This document shows, piece by piece, positions 19,105-31,918 of a DNA stretch of 64,000 bases (positions are counted from its first letter, which is position 1; each line of letters starts with the position of its first letter). The stretch is from positions 3,162,001 through 3,226,000 of the forward strand of contig NZ_AP022618.1 of assembly GCF_010731615.1 (NCBI RefSeq), written 5' to 3'. The notes under the pieces are model-generated. The model was not told where the DNA came from. It did no database searches and saw only the letters and a program-made list of their open reading frames with translations. The DNA is from Mycolicibacterium insubricum (GTDB lineage Bacteria; Actinomycetota; Actinomycetes; Mycobacteriales; Mycobacteriaceae). Both the position numbers and the translations under genes were made by a program.

Positions 19105-20562
19105 TCAGGCGCGCTCGTCGAGCGCCTCGGCGTGCATGTCCTCCAGCGAGACCCCCTTGGTCTCCCGCACGAACCGCCACACGAAGACGAACGACAGGGC
19201 CGCGCAGACGGCGTAGAAGCCGTAGGCGCCGCCGAGCACGCTGCGCAGGCCGGGGAACGTCGTGGTGATGATGGCGTTGGCCACCCACTGCGCCGACGCC
19301 GCCAGACCCAGCGCCGCCGCCCGGATCCGGTTGGGGAACATCTCGCCGAGCAGCACCCACACCACCGGGCCCCAGGACATGCCGAAGGCAATCACGAACA
19401 GGTTCGCCGCCACCAGCGCGATCGGACCCGCGGCGCCCACCAGACTCACCGCACCGTCGGCATCGGTGGTCGCGAAAAAGCCGAATATGACGGCCATTGC
19501 GCCCAGGGAGACGGCCATACCCGCCGACCCCATCAGTAGCAGCGGCTTGCGGCCGATCTTGTCGATCAGCGCGATGGCGATCAGGGTCGTGGCGATATTG
19601 ACGATCGAAGTGATCACCGTGATGGTGAACGACGAACTCTCGTCGAACCCGACGGCCTGCCACAGCACGTTGGAGTAGTAGAAGATGACGTTGATCCCGA
19701 CGAACTGCTGAAACACCGACAGCCCCACGCCGATCCAGACGATGCCGTACAGACCGCCGGTGGGTTTGCGCAGGTCACGCCACGACGGTGGTTTGTCGGC
19801 GGTCAGTGATTCCTGGATCCGAGTGATGGTCAGCTCCAGGTTCTTCTCCCCCAGCAGCATGGTGAGCACCTTGCGCGCCTCGGGGATCCGGAACTTGGCC
19901 ACCAGATAGCGCGGCGACTCGGGGATGGTGTAGGACAGCGCGCCGTAGACGACGGCGGGCACCGCCATCGACAGGAACATCCACCGCCAGGCCTCCAGAC
20001 CCAGCCACAGTGTCTCCCCCGAGCCGCCGGCCAGGTGCGCCAGCAGCGCGTCGATGCCCAGTGCGATGAAGATGCCGGTGACGATCGCCAGCTGCTGTAG
20101 GGAGCCCAGACGCCCGCGGATGCGCGGCGGGGAGGTCTCGGCGATGTAGGCCGGGGCGATCACCGACGCCACGCCGACGCCGAGGCCGCCGACGATGCGG
20201 AACGCCCCGAACATCCAGATGTCCAGGGCCAGCCCGGTGCCGAAGGCGCTGATCAGGAACAGCGCCGCGGCGATCTTCATCACCGCCAGCCGGCCGATCC
20301 GGTCGGCCAACCGGCCCGCCACCATCGCACCGGTCGCCGCACCGAGCAGCGCCGCGGCCACCGCGACGCCGGTGGCCAGATCCCCGATGCCGAAGCGGTT
20401 CTGGACCGCGTCGACGGCACCGTTGACGACGGCGCTGTCGAAGCCGAACAGCAGGCCGCCCAGGGCCGCGACGGCGGCGATCAGCACCACCCGGGCCGAG
20501 CCGGGCGAGGCATCGTCGTCGTAGTAGGACGTTTCGCCGACATTGGCGGGTCCGTGGGACAT
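19105..20562 (-). CDS. Sugar porter family MFS transporter
   Basis: 485 aa from the ATG at 20562, placed 8 nt after AAAGG; an in-frame GTG at 20571 is possible. Twelve spans with the sugar-porter signatures: GRLADRIGRL after TM2, AYIAETSPPRIRGRLG (PETPR-like region start), TIPESPRYLVAKF at the end of TM6, QQFVGINVIFYYS in TM7 and DKIGRKPLLL. Likely proton-coupled uptake of a monosaccharide or polyol; resembles mycobacterial SugI-type proteins, but the substrate cannot be read from sequence. Confidence 0.9.
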   Translation of the reverse strand: MSHGPANVGETSYYDDDASPGSARVVLIAAVAALGGLLFGFDSAVVNGAVDAVQNRFGIGDLATGVAVAAALLGAATGAMVAGRLADRIGRLAVMKIAAALFLISAFGTGLALDIWMFGAFRIVGGLGVGVASVIAPAYIAETSPPRIRGRLGSLQQLAIVTGIFIALGIDALLAHLAGGSGETLWLGLEAWRWMFLSMAVPAVVYGALSYTIPESPRYLVAKFRIPEARKVLTMLLGEKNLELTITRIQESLTADKPPSWRDLRKPTGGLYGIVWIGVGLSVFQQFVGINVIFYYSNVLWQAVGFDESSSFTITVITSIVNIATTLIAIALIDKIGRKPLLLMGSAGMAVSLGAMAVIFGFFATTDADGAVSLVGAAGPIALVAANLFVIAFGMSWGPVVWVLLGEMFPNRIRAAALGLAASAQWVANAIITTTFPGLRSVLGGAYGFYAVCAALSFVFVWRFVRETKGVSLEDMHAEALDERA

Positions 20563-20632
20563 CACCGGCACCTTTCGCCCAGCTGAATGAGGGAATTCAC
20601 CCTAACTTCCCGGGGCATTGTTGCGGGCGCGT

Positions 20633-21313
20633 TCAGCTGCGTTGCGCGACGGCGGTTTCCGGTGCGGCGTGGATACGGCGCAGGTCGGCCACACCCAGCC
20701 CACGCAGCGAGTCGACGAAGCCGCGACCCGGGCCGGCGGGGACCACCACCGCGTTGGGGACCACCAGAACCACAGCACCGGCGGCCGACGCCGACGCCGC
20801 GCCGGTCACCGAGTCCTCGATGGCCAGGCACTGGGCGGGCTCGACCTCCAGCAGCCGGGCCGCCCGCAGGTACGGATCGGGTGCGGGTTTGCCGCGCGGC
20901 ACCTCGTCGCCGCATACCGTGACCGAAAACCATTCCCGTCCAATACTTTCCAGCGCCTTCTCGGCGAGGTCGCGGCGGGTGTTGGTGACCAGAGCGGTCG
21001 GCAGGCCACTGGCCGCGACGGCTTCCAGCAGCTCCGGCGCTCCCTGGCACCACGGCAGATCGGTCTCGAACAGTTCCCCGACATAGGTGTGCACCCAGTC
21101 CGCCGTCGCCGCCATGTCCGACGGGTCGGGGTCCAGGCCCAGGTCGTCGTAGACGATGCGCATCACCGCCTCGCTGGACCCGCCGACCGTCGAATCGCGC
21201 ACCGCGGTGCTCAATTCACGATCGTGGCGGTGGTAGAGCTCGCGGATCGCGACGTCCCACAGTTTCTCGGTGTCGACGAGGGTGCCGTCCATGTCCCACA
21301 GCACCGCGCGCAT
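20633..21313 (-). CDS. HAD-superfamily hydrolase (beta-phosphoglucomutase-like subgroup)
   Basis: 226 aa from the ATG at 21313. HAD motif I is DMDGTLVDTE (nucleophile and acid/base aspartates), motif II LVTNTRR, and motif III/IV K..DPY..AA followed by CLAIEDSVTGAASASAAG. An alpha-helical cap lies between motifs I and II. This is the CbbY/PGMB-like phosphatase subgroup, which acts on phosphorylated sugars or similar metabolites. Monocistronic, 70 bp from the transporter start; a functional link to sugar uptake is possible but unproven. Confidence 0.9.
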   Translation of the reverse strand: MRAVLWDMDGTLVDTEKLWDVAIRELYHRHDRELSTAVRDSTVGGSSEAVMRIVYDDLGLDPDPSDMAATADWVHTYVGELFETDLPWCQGAPELLEAVAASGLPTALVTNTRRDLAEKALESIGREWFSVTVCGDEVPRGKPAPDPYLRAARLLEVEPAQCLAIEDSVTGAASASAAGAVVLVVPNAVVVPAGPGRGFVDSLRGLGVADLRRIHAAPETAVAQRS

Positions 21314-21433
21314 GGCGCCGATTCTCGCACCGGCCGGCCCCGGAACCGAAATCACCATATCCCCGGGCGGCGCGGTACCGGCGGGTCTAGCATTTCCCCT
21401 CGGGCCGGGGGGCTACCCAGGGGAGGAACACCC

Positions 21434-22009
21434 ATGTCGATGTCCATGAATTCGCCGCGCTCCGGCGCGCTGCGCCGGGCCGCCGGGATCACCGTCGCGG
21501 TGGCGGCGCTGCCGTTGCTGTTGCTGGCCGCTCCGGGTGCCACCGGGTTCCAGGCGGGTGCGGACCCGGGGACCGAGAACTCCGATAACCAGGAAAACCA
21601 GAATCCGGACAACCAGAACAACGACGATCAGGATCCGAACAAGGACCAGAACCAGGCCCCCAATCTGCCGGACAATCAGAACAAGAATCAGAACCAGCAG
21701 AGCGTCGGCGGGGGCAGATTCAGCGGCACCTACACGGGCGTCGCGCACTACCGCACCGCGGACCAGCCTCTGACCGGGCACTACTCGTCGCCGTGCGCGG
21801 CCTGCGACGCGTCGGTCGGTGGAAACACCTTGACCTGGACCGGCGTCGGCTGGACCACCAGCCAGCCCGGTCCCTGCTCGCCGATCGTGACAATGTTCGT
21901 CCCGACCTCGGTGTCGGGCGGCTACGCGCAGACCATCGCCGCCTCGGTCACCGGACAGTGCGGCCAGCAGGAACCCGTGCTGGGCACCCTGACCCGCGTC
22001 GGCCCCTGA
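21434..22009 (+). CDS. Secreted protein with Asn/Asp/Gln-rich linker
   Basis: 191 aa from the ATG at 21434 (GGGGAGGAA RBS). Signal peptide VAVAALPLLLLAAPGATG. Residues ~45-90 consist almost only of N, D, Q, E, K and P in repeating NQ/DNQN units, a rare composition in a high-GC organism. Residues ~92-191 form a small domain with four cysteines (SSPCAACDAS, GPCSPIV, GQCGQQ) and many Thr/Gly/Ser, perhaps a beta-sandwich. No homologue recognised. Probably exported to the envelope or medium. Confidence 0.75.
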   Translation: MSMSMNSPRSGALRRAAGITVAVAALPLLLLAAPGATGFQAGADPGTENSDNQENQNPDNQNNDDQDPNKDQNQAPNLPDNQNKNQNQQSVGGGRFSGTYTGVAHYRTADQPLTGHYSSPCAACDASVGGNTLTWTGVGWTTSQPGPCSPIVTMFVPTSVSGGYAQTIAASVTGQCGQQEPVLGTLTRVGP

Positions 22010-22018
22010 CCGGCGGGA

Positions 22019-25792
<3,774 letters not shown>

Positions 25793-25800
25793 ATGCAATC

Positions 25801-25885
25801 CTTCCGTGACGGAAGGCGTCCTTGCTCCGCCGAGCGTGGCGGATGCCGGCTGACCGCACGGCTCCGTTGCAACGCCTCTCGACGG
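25801..25885 (-). promoter_or_regulatory. Candidate S-adenosylhomocysteine (SAH) riboswitch in the metH leader
   Basis: On the transcribed strand, arm a CCGTCGAG (25885-25878) pairs over 8 bp with a' CTCGGCGG (25835-25828). Arm b AGGCGT (25877-25872) pairs with b' ACGCCT (25820-25815). The order a-b-a'-b' is the pseudoknot topology of SAH riboswitches, and the joining sequence AGGCGTTGCAACGG resembles their GCGCUGCAA core. Arm b' overlaps CCTTCCG, which can instead pair with CGGAAGG holding the metH SD (perfect 7-bp hairpin, 25801-25817). Ligand binding should therefore free the SD and raise MetH synthesis. Base pairing is seen; ligand identity is inferred. Confidence 0.68.
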
Positions 25886-25962
25886 TGAAAGTCTACGTCG
25901 TCAGCCCGACGGCGCCGCGTGCCCTGGCACACCGGGGCCGGTTCAGCCCGTAGGCTTGATCG

Positions 25963-26844
25963 GTGACCCCGTCGGAGGACCGAGGCCAGGAGCTGCCCGA
26001 ACTGCGCGACAGCATCGTCGTGGTGGCCTTCGAGGGCTGGAACGACGCCGGTGACGCCGCGACCGCCGCGGTCGAGCATCTGCACGACGTGTGGTCGGCC
26101 CGGGTGATCGCCGAGATCGACGACGAGGATTTCTACGACTACCAGGTCAACCGGCCGGTGATCCGCCAGATCGACGGCGTCACCCGGGAACTGCTGTGGC
26201 CGACCATGCAGATCTCCTGTTGCCGTCCGCCCGGATCGCAGCGCGACATCGTGCTGATGCGCGGGGTCGAGCCGAATATGCGCTGGCGGACGTTCTGCGC
26301 ACGGCTGCTGGAGGTGACCAACGCCGTCAACGCCGACACCGTGGTGATCCTCGGGGCGCTGCTGGCCGACACCCCGCACACTCGCCCGGTCCCGGTGTCC
26401 GGGGCGGCCTACTCCCCCGATTCGGCGAAATACTTCGGGCTGGAGGAAACCCGCTACGAGGGGCCGACCGGGATTGCGGGGGTGTTCCAGGACGCCTGCG
26501 TGACGGCGGGTATCCCGGCGGTGACGTTCTGGGCGGCAGTCCCGCACTACGTGTCGTCGGCGCCGAGCCCGAAGGCCACGGTGGCGCTGCTGCGCCGGGT
26601 GGAGGAGGTGCTCGACATCGAGGTACCGCTCGGCGAGCTGCCGGCCCAGGCCGAGGAGTGGGAGAACATGGTCACCGAGATGACCGCCGAGGACGAGGAG
26701 ATCGCCGACTACGTGGCGTCGCTGGAGGAACGCGGCGACGCCGAGGTCGACCTGACCGAGATGGTCGGCAAGATCGACGGCGACGCGCTGGCCGCGGAAT
26801 TCGAGCGCTACCTGCGCCGGCGGGGCCCCGGCTTCAGCAAGTGA
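25963..26844 (+). CDS. PAC2-family protein (Rv2125-like)
   Basis: 293 aa from a GTG. PAC2 (proteasome assembly chaperone 2) fold: VVVAFEGWNDAGDAA at the N-terminus, RVIAEIDDEDFYDYQVNRP, VVILGALLADTPHTRPVPV and AAVPHYVSSAPSPKATVALL. The C-terminal ~70 residues are acidic and helical. Divergent from metH, as in M. tuberculosis. Bacterial PAC2 proteins have no proven chaperone role; a link to the prcBA locus ~20 kb away is speculative. Stop codon is 4 bp from the convergent patatin gene. Confidence 0.9.
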   Translation: MTPSEDRGQELPELRDSIVVVAFEGWNDAGDAATAAVEHLHDVWSARVIAEIDDEDFYDYQVNRPVIRQIDGVTRELLWPTMQISCCRPPGSQRDIVLMRGVEPNMRWRTFCARLLEVTNAVNADTVVILGALLADTPHTRPVPVSGAAYSPDSAKYFGLEETRYEGPTGIAGVFQDACVTAGIPAVTFWAAVPHYVSSAPSPKATVALLRRVEEVLDIEVPLGELPAQAEEWENMVTEMTAEDEEIADYVASLEERGDAEVDLTEMVGKIDGDALAAEFERYLRRRGPGFSK

Positions 26845-26848
26845 GTTC

Positions 26849-27850
26849 TCAGCGGAACCGGGCGCGGTAGTCGTCGAAGTTCCAGGTGGACAGGAACTCC
26901 CGGGCCGCGGCGTAGCCGTCGTCGTAGAGGGCGGCCTTGGCATGCGGGGACAGGTCGAATTCCAGCACCCCGACCTGGTGGGTGTCGACCCGGATGGTGC
27001 GGGCGGCTACCCGCGGCTGGTTGAGCAGCGTCTGGTCGTGCCCGACGAGAATCGTGGTGACGACCTGTTCCATCAGCGTCGGCGGGCGGACCTTGTGCAG
27101 CAGCCGCAACGCCGGGAACACCTCCTCGTTGTGGTCGGGCAGGCTCGGCATCAGCGTGATGCCCAGCGTCGGCCAGCGCGGCGGTTTCTCGTCGGCCCGG
27201 TCCAGCGAGTCGATCGGATAGTTCGACAGCAGGCCACCGTCGACCAGCGTCGACACCCCGCCGTCGGGCCGGGCCAGAGTTGCCGGTTTGAAGAAGAACG
27301 GGATGGCGGTGGAAGCCCGCACGGCGTCGGCCACCAGTTGCTCGTCGGGATCCAGACCGTAGACCCGGGCGTAGTCCCACGGCAGCCGGACCAGCTGGCC
27401 GATGCTGACGTCGGCGACGGTGACCACCAGGCGGTAGCGCTGTTCGGGCGGCAGACCGTCGTCGTCGATGGCCAAGTCTGCAAACGTCCGCACGCCGAAC
27501 TCCGCGAGGTTCTTGACCAGCCAGTTGTGCAGCGCGTCGCCCCGGTAGATGCCGTCACCGGTCAGCACGCCGACGGCCGGGCCCAACAGCGGTACCCGTT
27601 CGACGGGGCCCTGGTCCAGGAAGCTCGCATAGTCGATGTCCATGGCCAGCTGTTCGAGGTCGGGAACCTTGACCCGGCCGGCCGCCGTCGCCGCCGCCAG
27701 GATCGCCCCCACGAAGGCGCCGGCCGAGGTACCGGAAATTCGCTGCGCCTCGTATCCCGCATCCGCCAACGCGGCGGCCGCACCGACCAGCGCGATGCCC
27801 TTGACTCCCCCACCAGATAGCACCAGATCGGCGCGTTTGCTCGACGGCAT
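26849..27850 (-). CDS. Patatin-like phospholipase
   Basis: 333 aa. Ser-Asp dyad hydrolase: glycine-rich oxyanion motif SGGGVKGIALVG, nucleophile elbow GTSAG (residues ~40-44) and DGG in TLVDGGLLSNYP. An insertion region with LGPAVGVLTGDGIYRGDAL follows the patatin core, and RASTAIPFFF is conserved. Likely releases fatty acids from membrane or storage lipids. No signal peptide, so cytoplasmic or peripheral. Upstream gene mshC ends 30 bp away; co-transcription is likely but a shared role is not evident. Confidence 0.9.
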   Translation of the reverse strand: MPSSKRADLVLSGGGVKGIALVGAAAALADAGYEAQRISGTSAGAFVGAILAAATAAGRVKVPDLEQLAMDIDYASFLDQGPVERVPLLGPAVGVLTGDGIYRGDALHNWLVKNLAEFGVRTFADLAIDDDGLPPEQRYRLVVTVADVSIGQLVRLPWDYARVYGLDPDEQLVADAVRASTAIPFFFKPATLARPDGGVSTLVDGGLLSNYPIDSLDRADEKPPRWPTLGITLMPSLPDHNEEVFPALRLLHKVRPPTLMEQVVTTILVGHDQTLLNQPRVAARTIRVDTHQVGVLEFDLSPHAKAALYDDGYAAAREFLSTWNFDDYRARFR

Positions 27851-27880
27851 ACCTTCGACCGTAGTCCCCGCAGCTCTGGC

Positions 27881-29119
27881 TTAGAGAGCCACGCCGAGCA
27901 GCGCGTCGACCGCAGCGGCAAATGACCCCGGGGCTGCGGTGTCGTGTCCGCCGTATTCCAGTGCGTCGGTGACCCAGCCGTCGACGGCGGCCAGCGCCTT
28001 GGGTGTGTCGAGGTCGTCGGCGAGATAGCCACGCAGCCGGGTGATCAGATCGGTGGTGTCGGGACCGGCCGGCAGCGCGGCCGCCGCACGCCAGCGGCCC
28101 AGGCGCACGGTCGCCTCGGCCAGCACCTCGTCGGTCCAGAACCGGTCGGCGCGGTAGTGTCCGGCGAACAGGCCCAGCCGGATCGCACCGGGGTCGACAC
28201 CGAGCGCCCGCAGCCGCGACACCAGGACCAGGTTGCCGCGGCTCTTGCTCATCTTGTGGCCGTCCCAGCCGATCATCCCGGCGTGCACGTAGTGCCGGGC
28301 GAACCGGCGCGCCGAGGTGGCGGCCTCGGCGTGCGCGGCGGAGAACTCGTGGTGCGGGAACACCAGGTCGACCCCGCCGCCCTGGATGTCGAAGCCGACG
28401 CCGAGGCGGTTCAGGGCGATGGCGGAGCATTCGACGTGCCAGCCGGGCCGGCCCGGACCGAACGGGGAATCCCAGCTGGGCTCCCCGTCGCGGGCCGCCC
28501 GCCACAGCAGCGCGTCGAGTTCGTCGGCCTTGCCGGCCCGATCGGGGTCGCCGCCCCGCTCGGCGAACAGCTCTGTCATCTGCGCACGGTCCAGCCCCGA
28601 CTCGTAACCGAACCAGTCGGTGGCCCCGACCCGGTAGTAGATGTCGGGATACTCGGGGTCGTCGACCCGGTAGGCGGCGCCGACGGCCAGCAGCCGCTCC
28701 ACCAACGTCACCACCTCGCCGATGGTGTCGGTGGCGGCCACGTAGTCGCGCGGCGGCAGCACCCGCAGAGCGGTCATGTCCTCGCGGAAGAGCTCGATCT
28801 CGCGGGCGCCGAGGTCGCGCCAGTCGATCCCGTCGCGCTGCGCGCGTTCGAACAGCGGGTCATCGACGTCGGTGACGTTCTGCACGTAGTGCACGTCGTG
28901 GCCGCCGTCCCGCAGCACCCGGTTGATCAGGTCGAACGTCAGATACGTTGCGGCGTGCCCGAGGTGGGTGGCGTCATACGGGGTGATGCCGCAGACGTAC
29001 ATGGTGGCCGTGCGCCCCGGCGACACCGGTCGCAGCTGGCGATCCGAGGTGTCATACAGCCGCAGTTGCGGCCCCTGTCCGGGCAGCACCGGAACGTCGT
29101 GGGCAGACCAGGACCGCAT
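27881..29119 (-). CDS. mshC: Cysteine ligase MshC (mycothiol biosynthesis)
   Basis: 412 aa from the ATG at 29119. Derived from cysteinyl-tRNA synthetase but lacking its C-terminal anticodon-binding region: [17 protein letters not shown] is the HIGH region, and KMSKSRGN the KMSKS loop. Zinc/Cys ligands include the Cys of YVCGITPYD and HVECSAIA plus [10 protein letters not shown]. Joins cysteine to GlcN-Ins using ATP, the penultimate mycothiol step. Followed on the operon's upstream side by cysQ (33 bp), the same order as in M. tuberculosis. Confidence 0.96.
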   Translation of the reverse strand: MRSWSAHDVPVLPGQGPQLRLYDTSDRQLRPVSPGRTATMYVCGITPYDATHLGHAATYLTFDLINRVLRDGGHDVHYVQNVTDVDDPLFERAQRDGIDWRDLGAREIELFREDMTALRVLPPRDYVAATDTIGEVVTLVERLLAVGAAYRVDDPEYPDIYYRVGATDWFGYESGLDRAQMTELFAERGGDPDRAGKADELDALLWRAARDGEPSWDSPFGPGRPGWHVECSAIALNRLGVGFDIQGGGVDLVFPHHEFSAAHAEAATSARRFARHYVHAGMIGWDGHKMSKSRGNLVLVSRLRALGVDPGAIRLGLFAGHYRADRFWTDEVLAEATVRLGRWRAAAALPAGPDTTDLITRLRGYLADDLDTPKALAAVDGWVTDALEYGGHDTAAPGSFAAAVDALLGVAL

Positions 29120-29152
29120 GGCCCAGACTCTATCGGTGCGCACCGGCGCGGC

Positions 29153-29923
29153 TCACCGATGGATGGCGTCGAGCAGCACCCGGCCCAAGTCGGCGCGGCA
29201 GATCAGCAGATCGGGCAGGTACGGGTCGGGGCGGTTGTAGAGCATCGGGGAGCCGTCGAGGCGGCAGGTGTGCAGACCGGCGGCGCGGGCCACCCCGACC
29301 GGGGCCGCCGAATCCCACTCCCATTGCCCGCCGGCGTGCACGTAGGCGTCGACATCGCCGCGTACCACCGCCATCGCCTTCGCTCCGGCCGAGCCGATCC
29401 GGACCAGTTCCACCTCCATCCGCTCGGCGATCCGGTACAGCACCGCGGGCGGCCGGTTGGCCGAGGCGGTGATCCGGATCGGGCCGGTGCGCGGTGCGGC
29501 GGGGGCGGTGACGGTGTCGCTGCGGTACACCTCGTCGTAGGCCGGCAGGGAGACCGCGGCGTCGGTGATGGTCCCGTCGGGGCCGCCGACGCGCTGCCAC
29601 AGGGCGATGTGCACGGCCCAGTCCCGCCGCCCCGGCAGCGAGTATTCGCGGGTGCCATCGACGGGGTCGACGATCCACACCCGGTCGGCACTCAGCCGCG
29701 CCAGGTCGTCGGGAGCCTCCTCCGAGAGCACCGCGTCATCGGGACGTTCGGCACGCAGCCGGGCCAGGATGTGGGCGTTGGCGCGGGCGTCACCGGCATC
29801 GCCGAGATCCCACGGGAAATCGTGGCCGACCTCCTCGCGGACCGCCAGCAGCAACCGGCCGGCGTCGACCGCCAGATCGGCGGCCAGATCGACATCGCTG
29901 CGATCGTCGGGGGCAGAGGTCAC
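29153..29923 (-). CDS. cysQ: 3'-phosphoadenosine-5'-phosphate phosphatase CysQ
   Basis: 256 aa from a GTG at 29923; a longer frame to 29953 adds ten residues and lacks a better RBS. Inositol-monophosphatase superfamily: LSEEAPDD (metal Glu), the lithium-sensitive metal-binding core [12 protein letters not shown], and [16 protein letters not shown] near the C-terminus. In mycobacteria CysQ dephosphorylates PAP and fructose-1,6-bisphosphate-like substrates and links to sulfate assimilation. Upstream neighbour of mshC on the same strand, so sulfur metabolism and mycothiol synthesis may share control. Confidence 0.94.
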   Translation of the reverse strand: MTSAPDDRSDVDLAADLAVDAGRLLLAVREEVGHDFPWDLGDAGDARANAHILARLRAERPDDAVLSEEAPDDLARLSADRVWIVDPVDGTREYSLPGRRDWAVHIALWQRVGGPDGTITDAAVSLPAYDEVYRSDTVTAPAAPRTGPIRITASANRPPAVLYRIAERMEVELVRIGSAGAKAMAVVRGDVDAYVHAGGQWEWDSAAPVGVARAAGLHTCRLDGSPMLYNRPDPYLPDLLICRADLGRVLLDAIHR

Positions 29924-29971
29924 CCTGCCAGTATCGTGGGCAGCCGGAATCACCGACGAACGGAGGGCCCG

Positions 29972-30469
29972 ATGGGCCGGATTTCAGCAGTCACCGGCAC
30001 CGCCGCGGTATTGACGGCGGTGGCGGCACTCGCCGCCTGCAACAGCCACAACAGCGGCAGCGCGGCACCGGAAACGAGCGCTTCCGCGGCCGCGCCCGAG
30101 AAGCTGGACGGTACGTCCTGGCAGCTGTTACAGATCCAGTCCTCCGACGACGCCCAGGGCATCACCACCGTCGACGACCCGTCGAAGTTCACCGTCTCCT
30201 TCGGTCCCGACGGCCAGGCGGCGATCAAACTCGACTGCAATACCGGGGGCGGCAGCTGGACCGCGGAGCCCGCCGAGGGTGGCGAGTCGGGGACCCTGAC
30301 GTTCGGGCCGATCCGGCAGACGTTGATGGCCTGCGGCGACGGGTCGCTGGACGGTCGGGTGGGCCAGGAGTTGTCGCACGTGACCGGCTATCTGTTCCGC
30401 GACGGGCAGTTGCACCTGTCGACGAAGTTCGACGGCTCCACCCTGACCTGGCGACCGACGCCTTCTTAG
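29972..30469 (+). CDS. META/HslJ-domain lipoprotein
   Basis: 165 aa from the ATG at 29972 (CGGAGGGCC RBS). Lipobox LAAC near residue 22 in VAALAACNS. Residues ~50-165 fit the META (HslJ) domain: [49 protein letters not shown] and [11 protein letters not shown]. Such domains occur in exported proteins of uncertain role. Divergent from cysQ; its stop overlaps the stop of the next, convergent gene (TTAG, 30466-30469). Confidence 0.88.
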   Translation: MGRISAVTGTAAVLTAVAALAACNSHNSGSAAPETSASAAAPEKLDGTSWQLLQIQSSDDAQGITTVDDPSKFTVSFGPDGQAAIKLDCNTGGGSWTAEPAEGGESGTLTFGPIRQTLMACGDGSLDGRVGQELSHVTGYLFRDGQLHLSTKFDGSTLTWRPTPS

Positions 30470-31293
30470 AACGCCGGCCACGGGATCGGGCGGGACCGCT
30501 CGTCGGGGCCGGGTAGCACCGGGTTCTCCAGCAGCCCGCGGGTCCGGCCGGCCAGTGCCGTGATCTCGGCGTCGGTCAGATGCGCGGCCAATTCCGCGCC
30601 GAGTTCACCGTCGAGCAGCCCGGCGAACTCGGCGACCGCGGCCAGGGTGTCGTCATCGACCGGCAGGCCGGCCCAACCCCACAGCACCGTGCGCAGTTTG
30701 TCCTGGGCGTGCAGGCACAGGCCGTGGTCGACGCCGTACACCCGGCCGTCGGAGCCGGCCAGGATGTGCCCGCCCTTGCGGTCGGCGTTGTTGACCAGCA
30801 CGTCGAATACGGCCAGCCGGTGCAACCGCCGGTCGTCGGCGTGGACCAGCGCCACCTCGTTGCCGTCGTAGTCCTGCGCCCGCAGCACCGGCAGATAGCC
30901 GACCGGCACCTCGGCGACCGGGCACACGTCGACCAGGTCCGGTCCCGGGTCCGCGGTCGGTTCGGGTGAGCCGGCCAGCCCGTCGCCGGCCTGGTTCACC
31001 CAGCGCTGCACCATGCCGGGTCCGTGCGGCCCGTCCCGAATCACTGTGTCGGGCACCAGGTTCCAGCCGAGCCGTTCGGAGATGAGGTAGCTGGCCAGTT
31101 CCCGCCCGGCCAGCGTGCCGTCGGGAAAATCCCACAGCGGCCGCTCGCCGCGGATCGGCTTGTACACACAGTGCCTCGCTGAACCGTCGGGGAGTTGGGC
31201 CTCGCACAGGAAGGTGGCATTGCTCGCCGAACGGATACGGCCCAGCACCTGCAACGCGCCGTGGCGCAAGGTCTCCTCAGTCGGCGGTGTCAT
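30466..31293 (-). CDS. SCO1664-family protein
   Basis: 275 aa from the ATG at 31293, which overlaps the DUF3090 gene by 17 nt. Family features: GRIRSASNATFLCEAQL, CVYKPIRGERPLWDFPDGTLAGRELASYLISE and the catalytic-loop-like NADRKGGHIL followed by VYGVDHGLCLH, similar to the PI3/4-kinase-like or HipA-type kinase core. Actinobacterial SCO1664 proteins always lie beside DUF3090 and histidine-phosphatase genes, as here. Biochemical activity is not established. Confidence 0.88.
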   Translation of the reverse strand: MTPPTEETLRHGALQVLGRIRSASNATFLCEAQLPDGSARHCVYKPIRGERPLWDFPDGTLAGRELASYLISERLGWNLVPDTVIRDGPHGPGMVQRWVNQAGDGLAGSPEPTADPGPDLVDVCPVAEVPVGYLPVLRAQDYDGNEVALVHADDRRLHRLAVFDVLVNNADRKGGHILAGSDGRVYGVDHGLCLHAQDKLRTVLWGWAGLPVDDDTLAAVAEFAGLLDGELGAELAAHLTDAEITALAGRTRGLLENPVLPGPDERSRPIPWPAF

Positions 31294-31861
31294 CGGCGGC
31301 CCCGAACGCCTCGCGCCGGTACCCGTTGGTGCGCACGCAGACATGTCCAGCCGGATCCAGCGGCTCGTCGCACAGCGGGCACGGCGCGCGGCCAGCCGAG
31401 ATCACCCGGGTCGACCGGCTGGCGAACTGCCGCGCCGATTCCGGGGACAGGAACACCCGGACGGCGTCAGGACCATCCTCGGTGTCCTCCAGCACCACCG
31501 ACGCGTCGAATTCGTTGTCGGTCACCGCGAGCAGTTCCACCACCACCGAGTTGGCCTCGGCATCCCAGCCCAGGCCCATGGTGCCCACCCGGAACTCCAC
31601 GTCGACCGGCGTCTGCAGCGGCGAGAGGTCGTCGACCGCGTCGGTTTCCGGCGGCAACGGGGCCCCGAACCGGCGGTGCACCTCGACCAGCAGCGCGCCG
31701 ATCCGCTCGGCCAACACCGCGACCTGCTGCTTTTCCAGCAGCACCGAGACCACCCGGGATTCGTGGACGGCCTGCAGATAGAAGGTGCGGTTGCCCGGCT
31801 CGCCGATGGTTCCGGCAACGAAACGATCGGGGGTGCGGAAGATGTGGATTGCGCGGGCCAT
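31277..31861 (-). CDS. DUF3090 protein
   Basis: 194 aa. Begins MARAIHIFRTPDRFVAGTIG and contains the conserved VLLEKQQVAVLAERI and RVFLSPESARQFASRS. The C-terminal CPLCDEPLDPAGHVC looks like a small zinc site. DUF3090 and SCO1664 genes are neighbours across actinobacteria (histidine phosphatase-DUF3090-SCO1664), and here that order is interrupted by the DUF4010 remnant at 31919-32457. Function unknown. Confidence 0.9.
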   Translation of the reverse strand: MARAIHIFRTPDRFVAGTIGEPGNRTFYLQAVHESRVVSVLLEKQQVAVLAERIGALLVEVHRRFGAPLPPETDAVDDLSPLQTPVDVEFRVGTMGLGWDAEANSVVVELLAVTDNEFDASVVLEDTEDGPDAVRVFLSPESARQFASRSTRVISAGRAPCPLCDEPLDPAGHVCVRTNGYRREAFGAADDTAD

Positions 31862-31918
31862 TTGCTGTCCAAAATACCGGGTGATCGCCGTACCGATTCG
31901 CCGACGTGCGGCAGCGGT

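Noticed and set aside
25796..25798. TTG start for metH
   Set aside because: Only 2 nt from the Shine-Dalgarno; the GTG at 25792 has a normal 8-nt spacing.
25801..25900. Cobalamin or SAM-type riboswitch before metH
   Set aside because: No B12-box-like conserved core and no SAM-family layout; the arms fit an SAH-type pseudoknot instead.
27944..30469. 841-codon open frame on the plus strand
   Set aside because: Shadow of mshC and cysQ; only its last 165 codons (from 29972) are a real gene.
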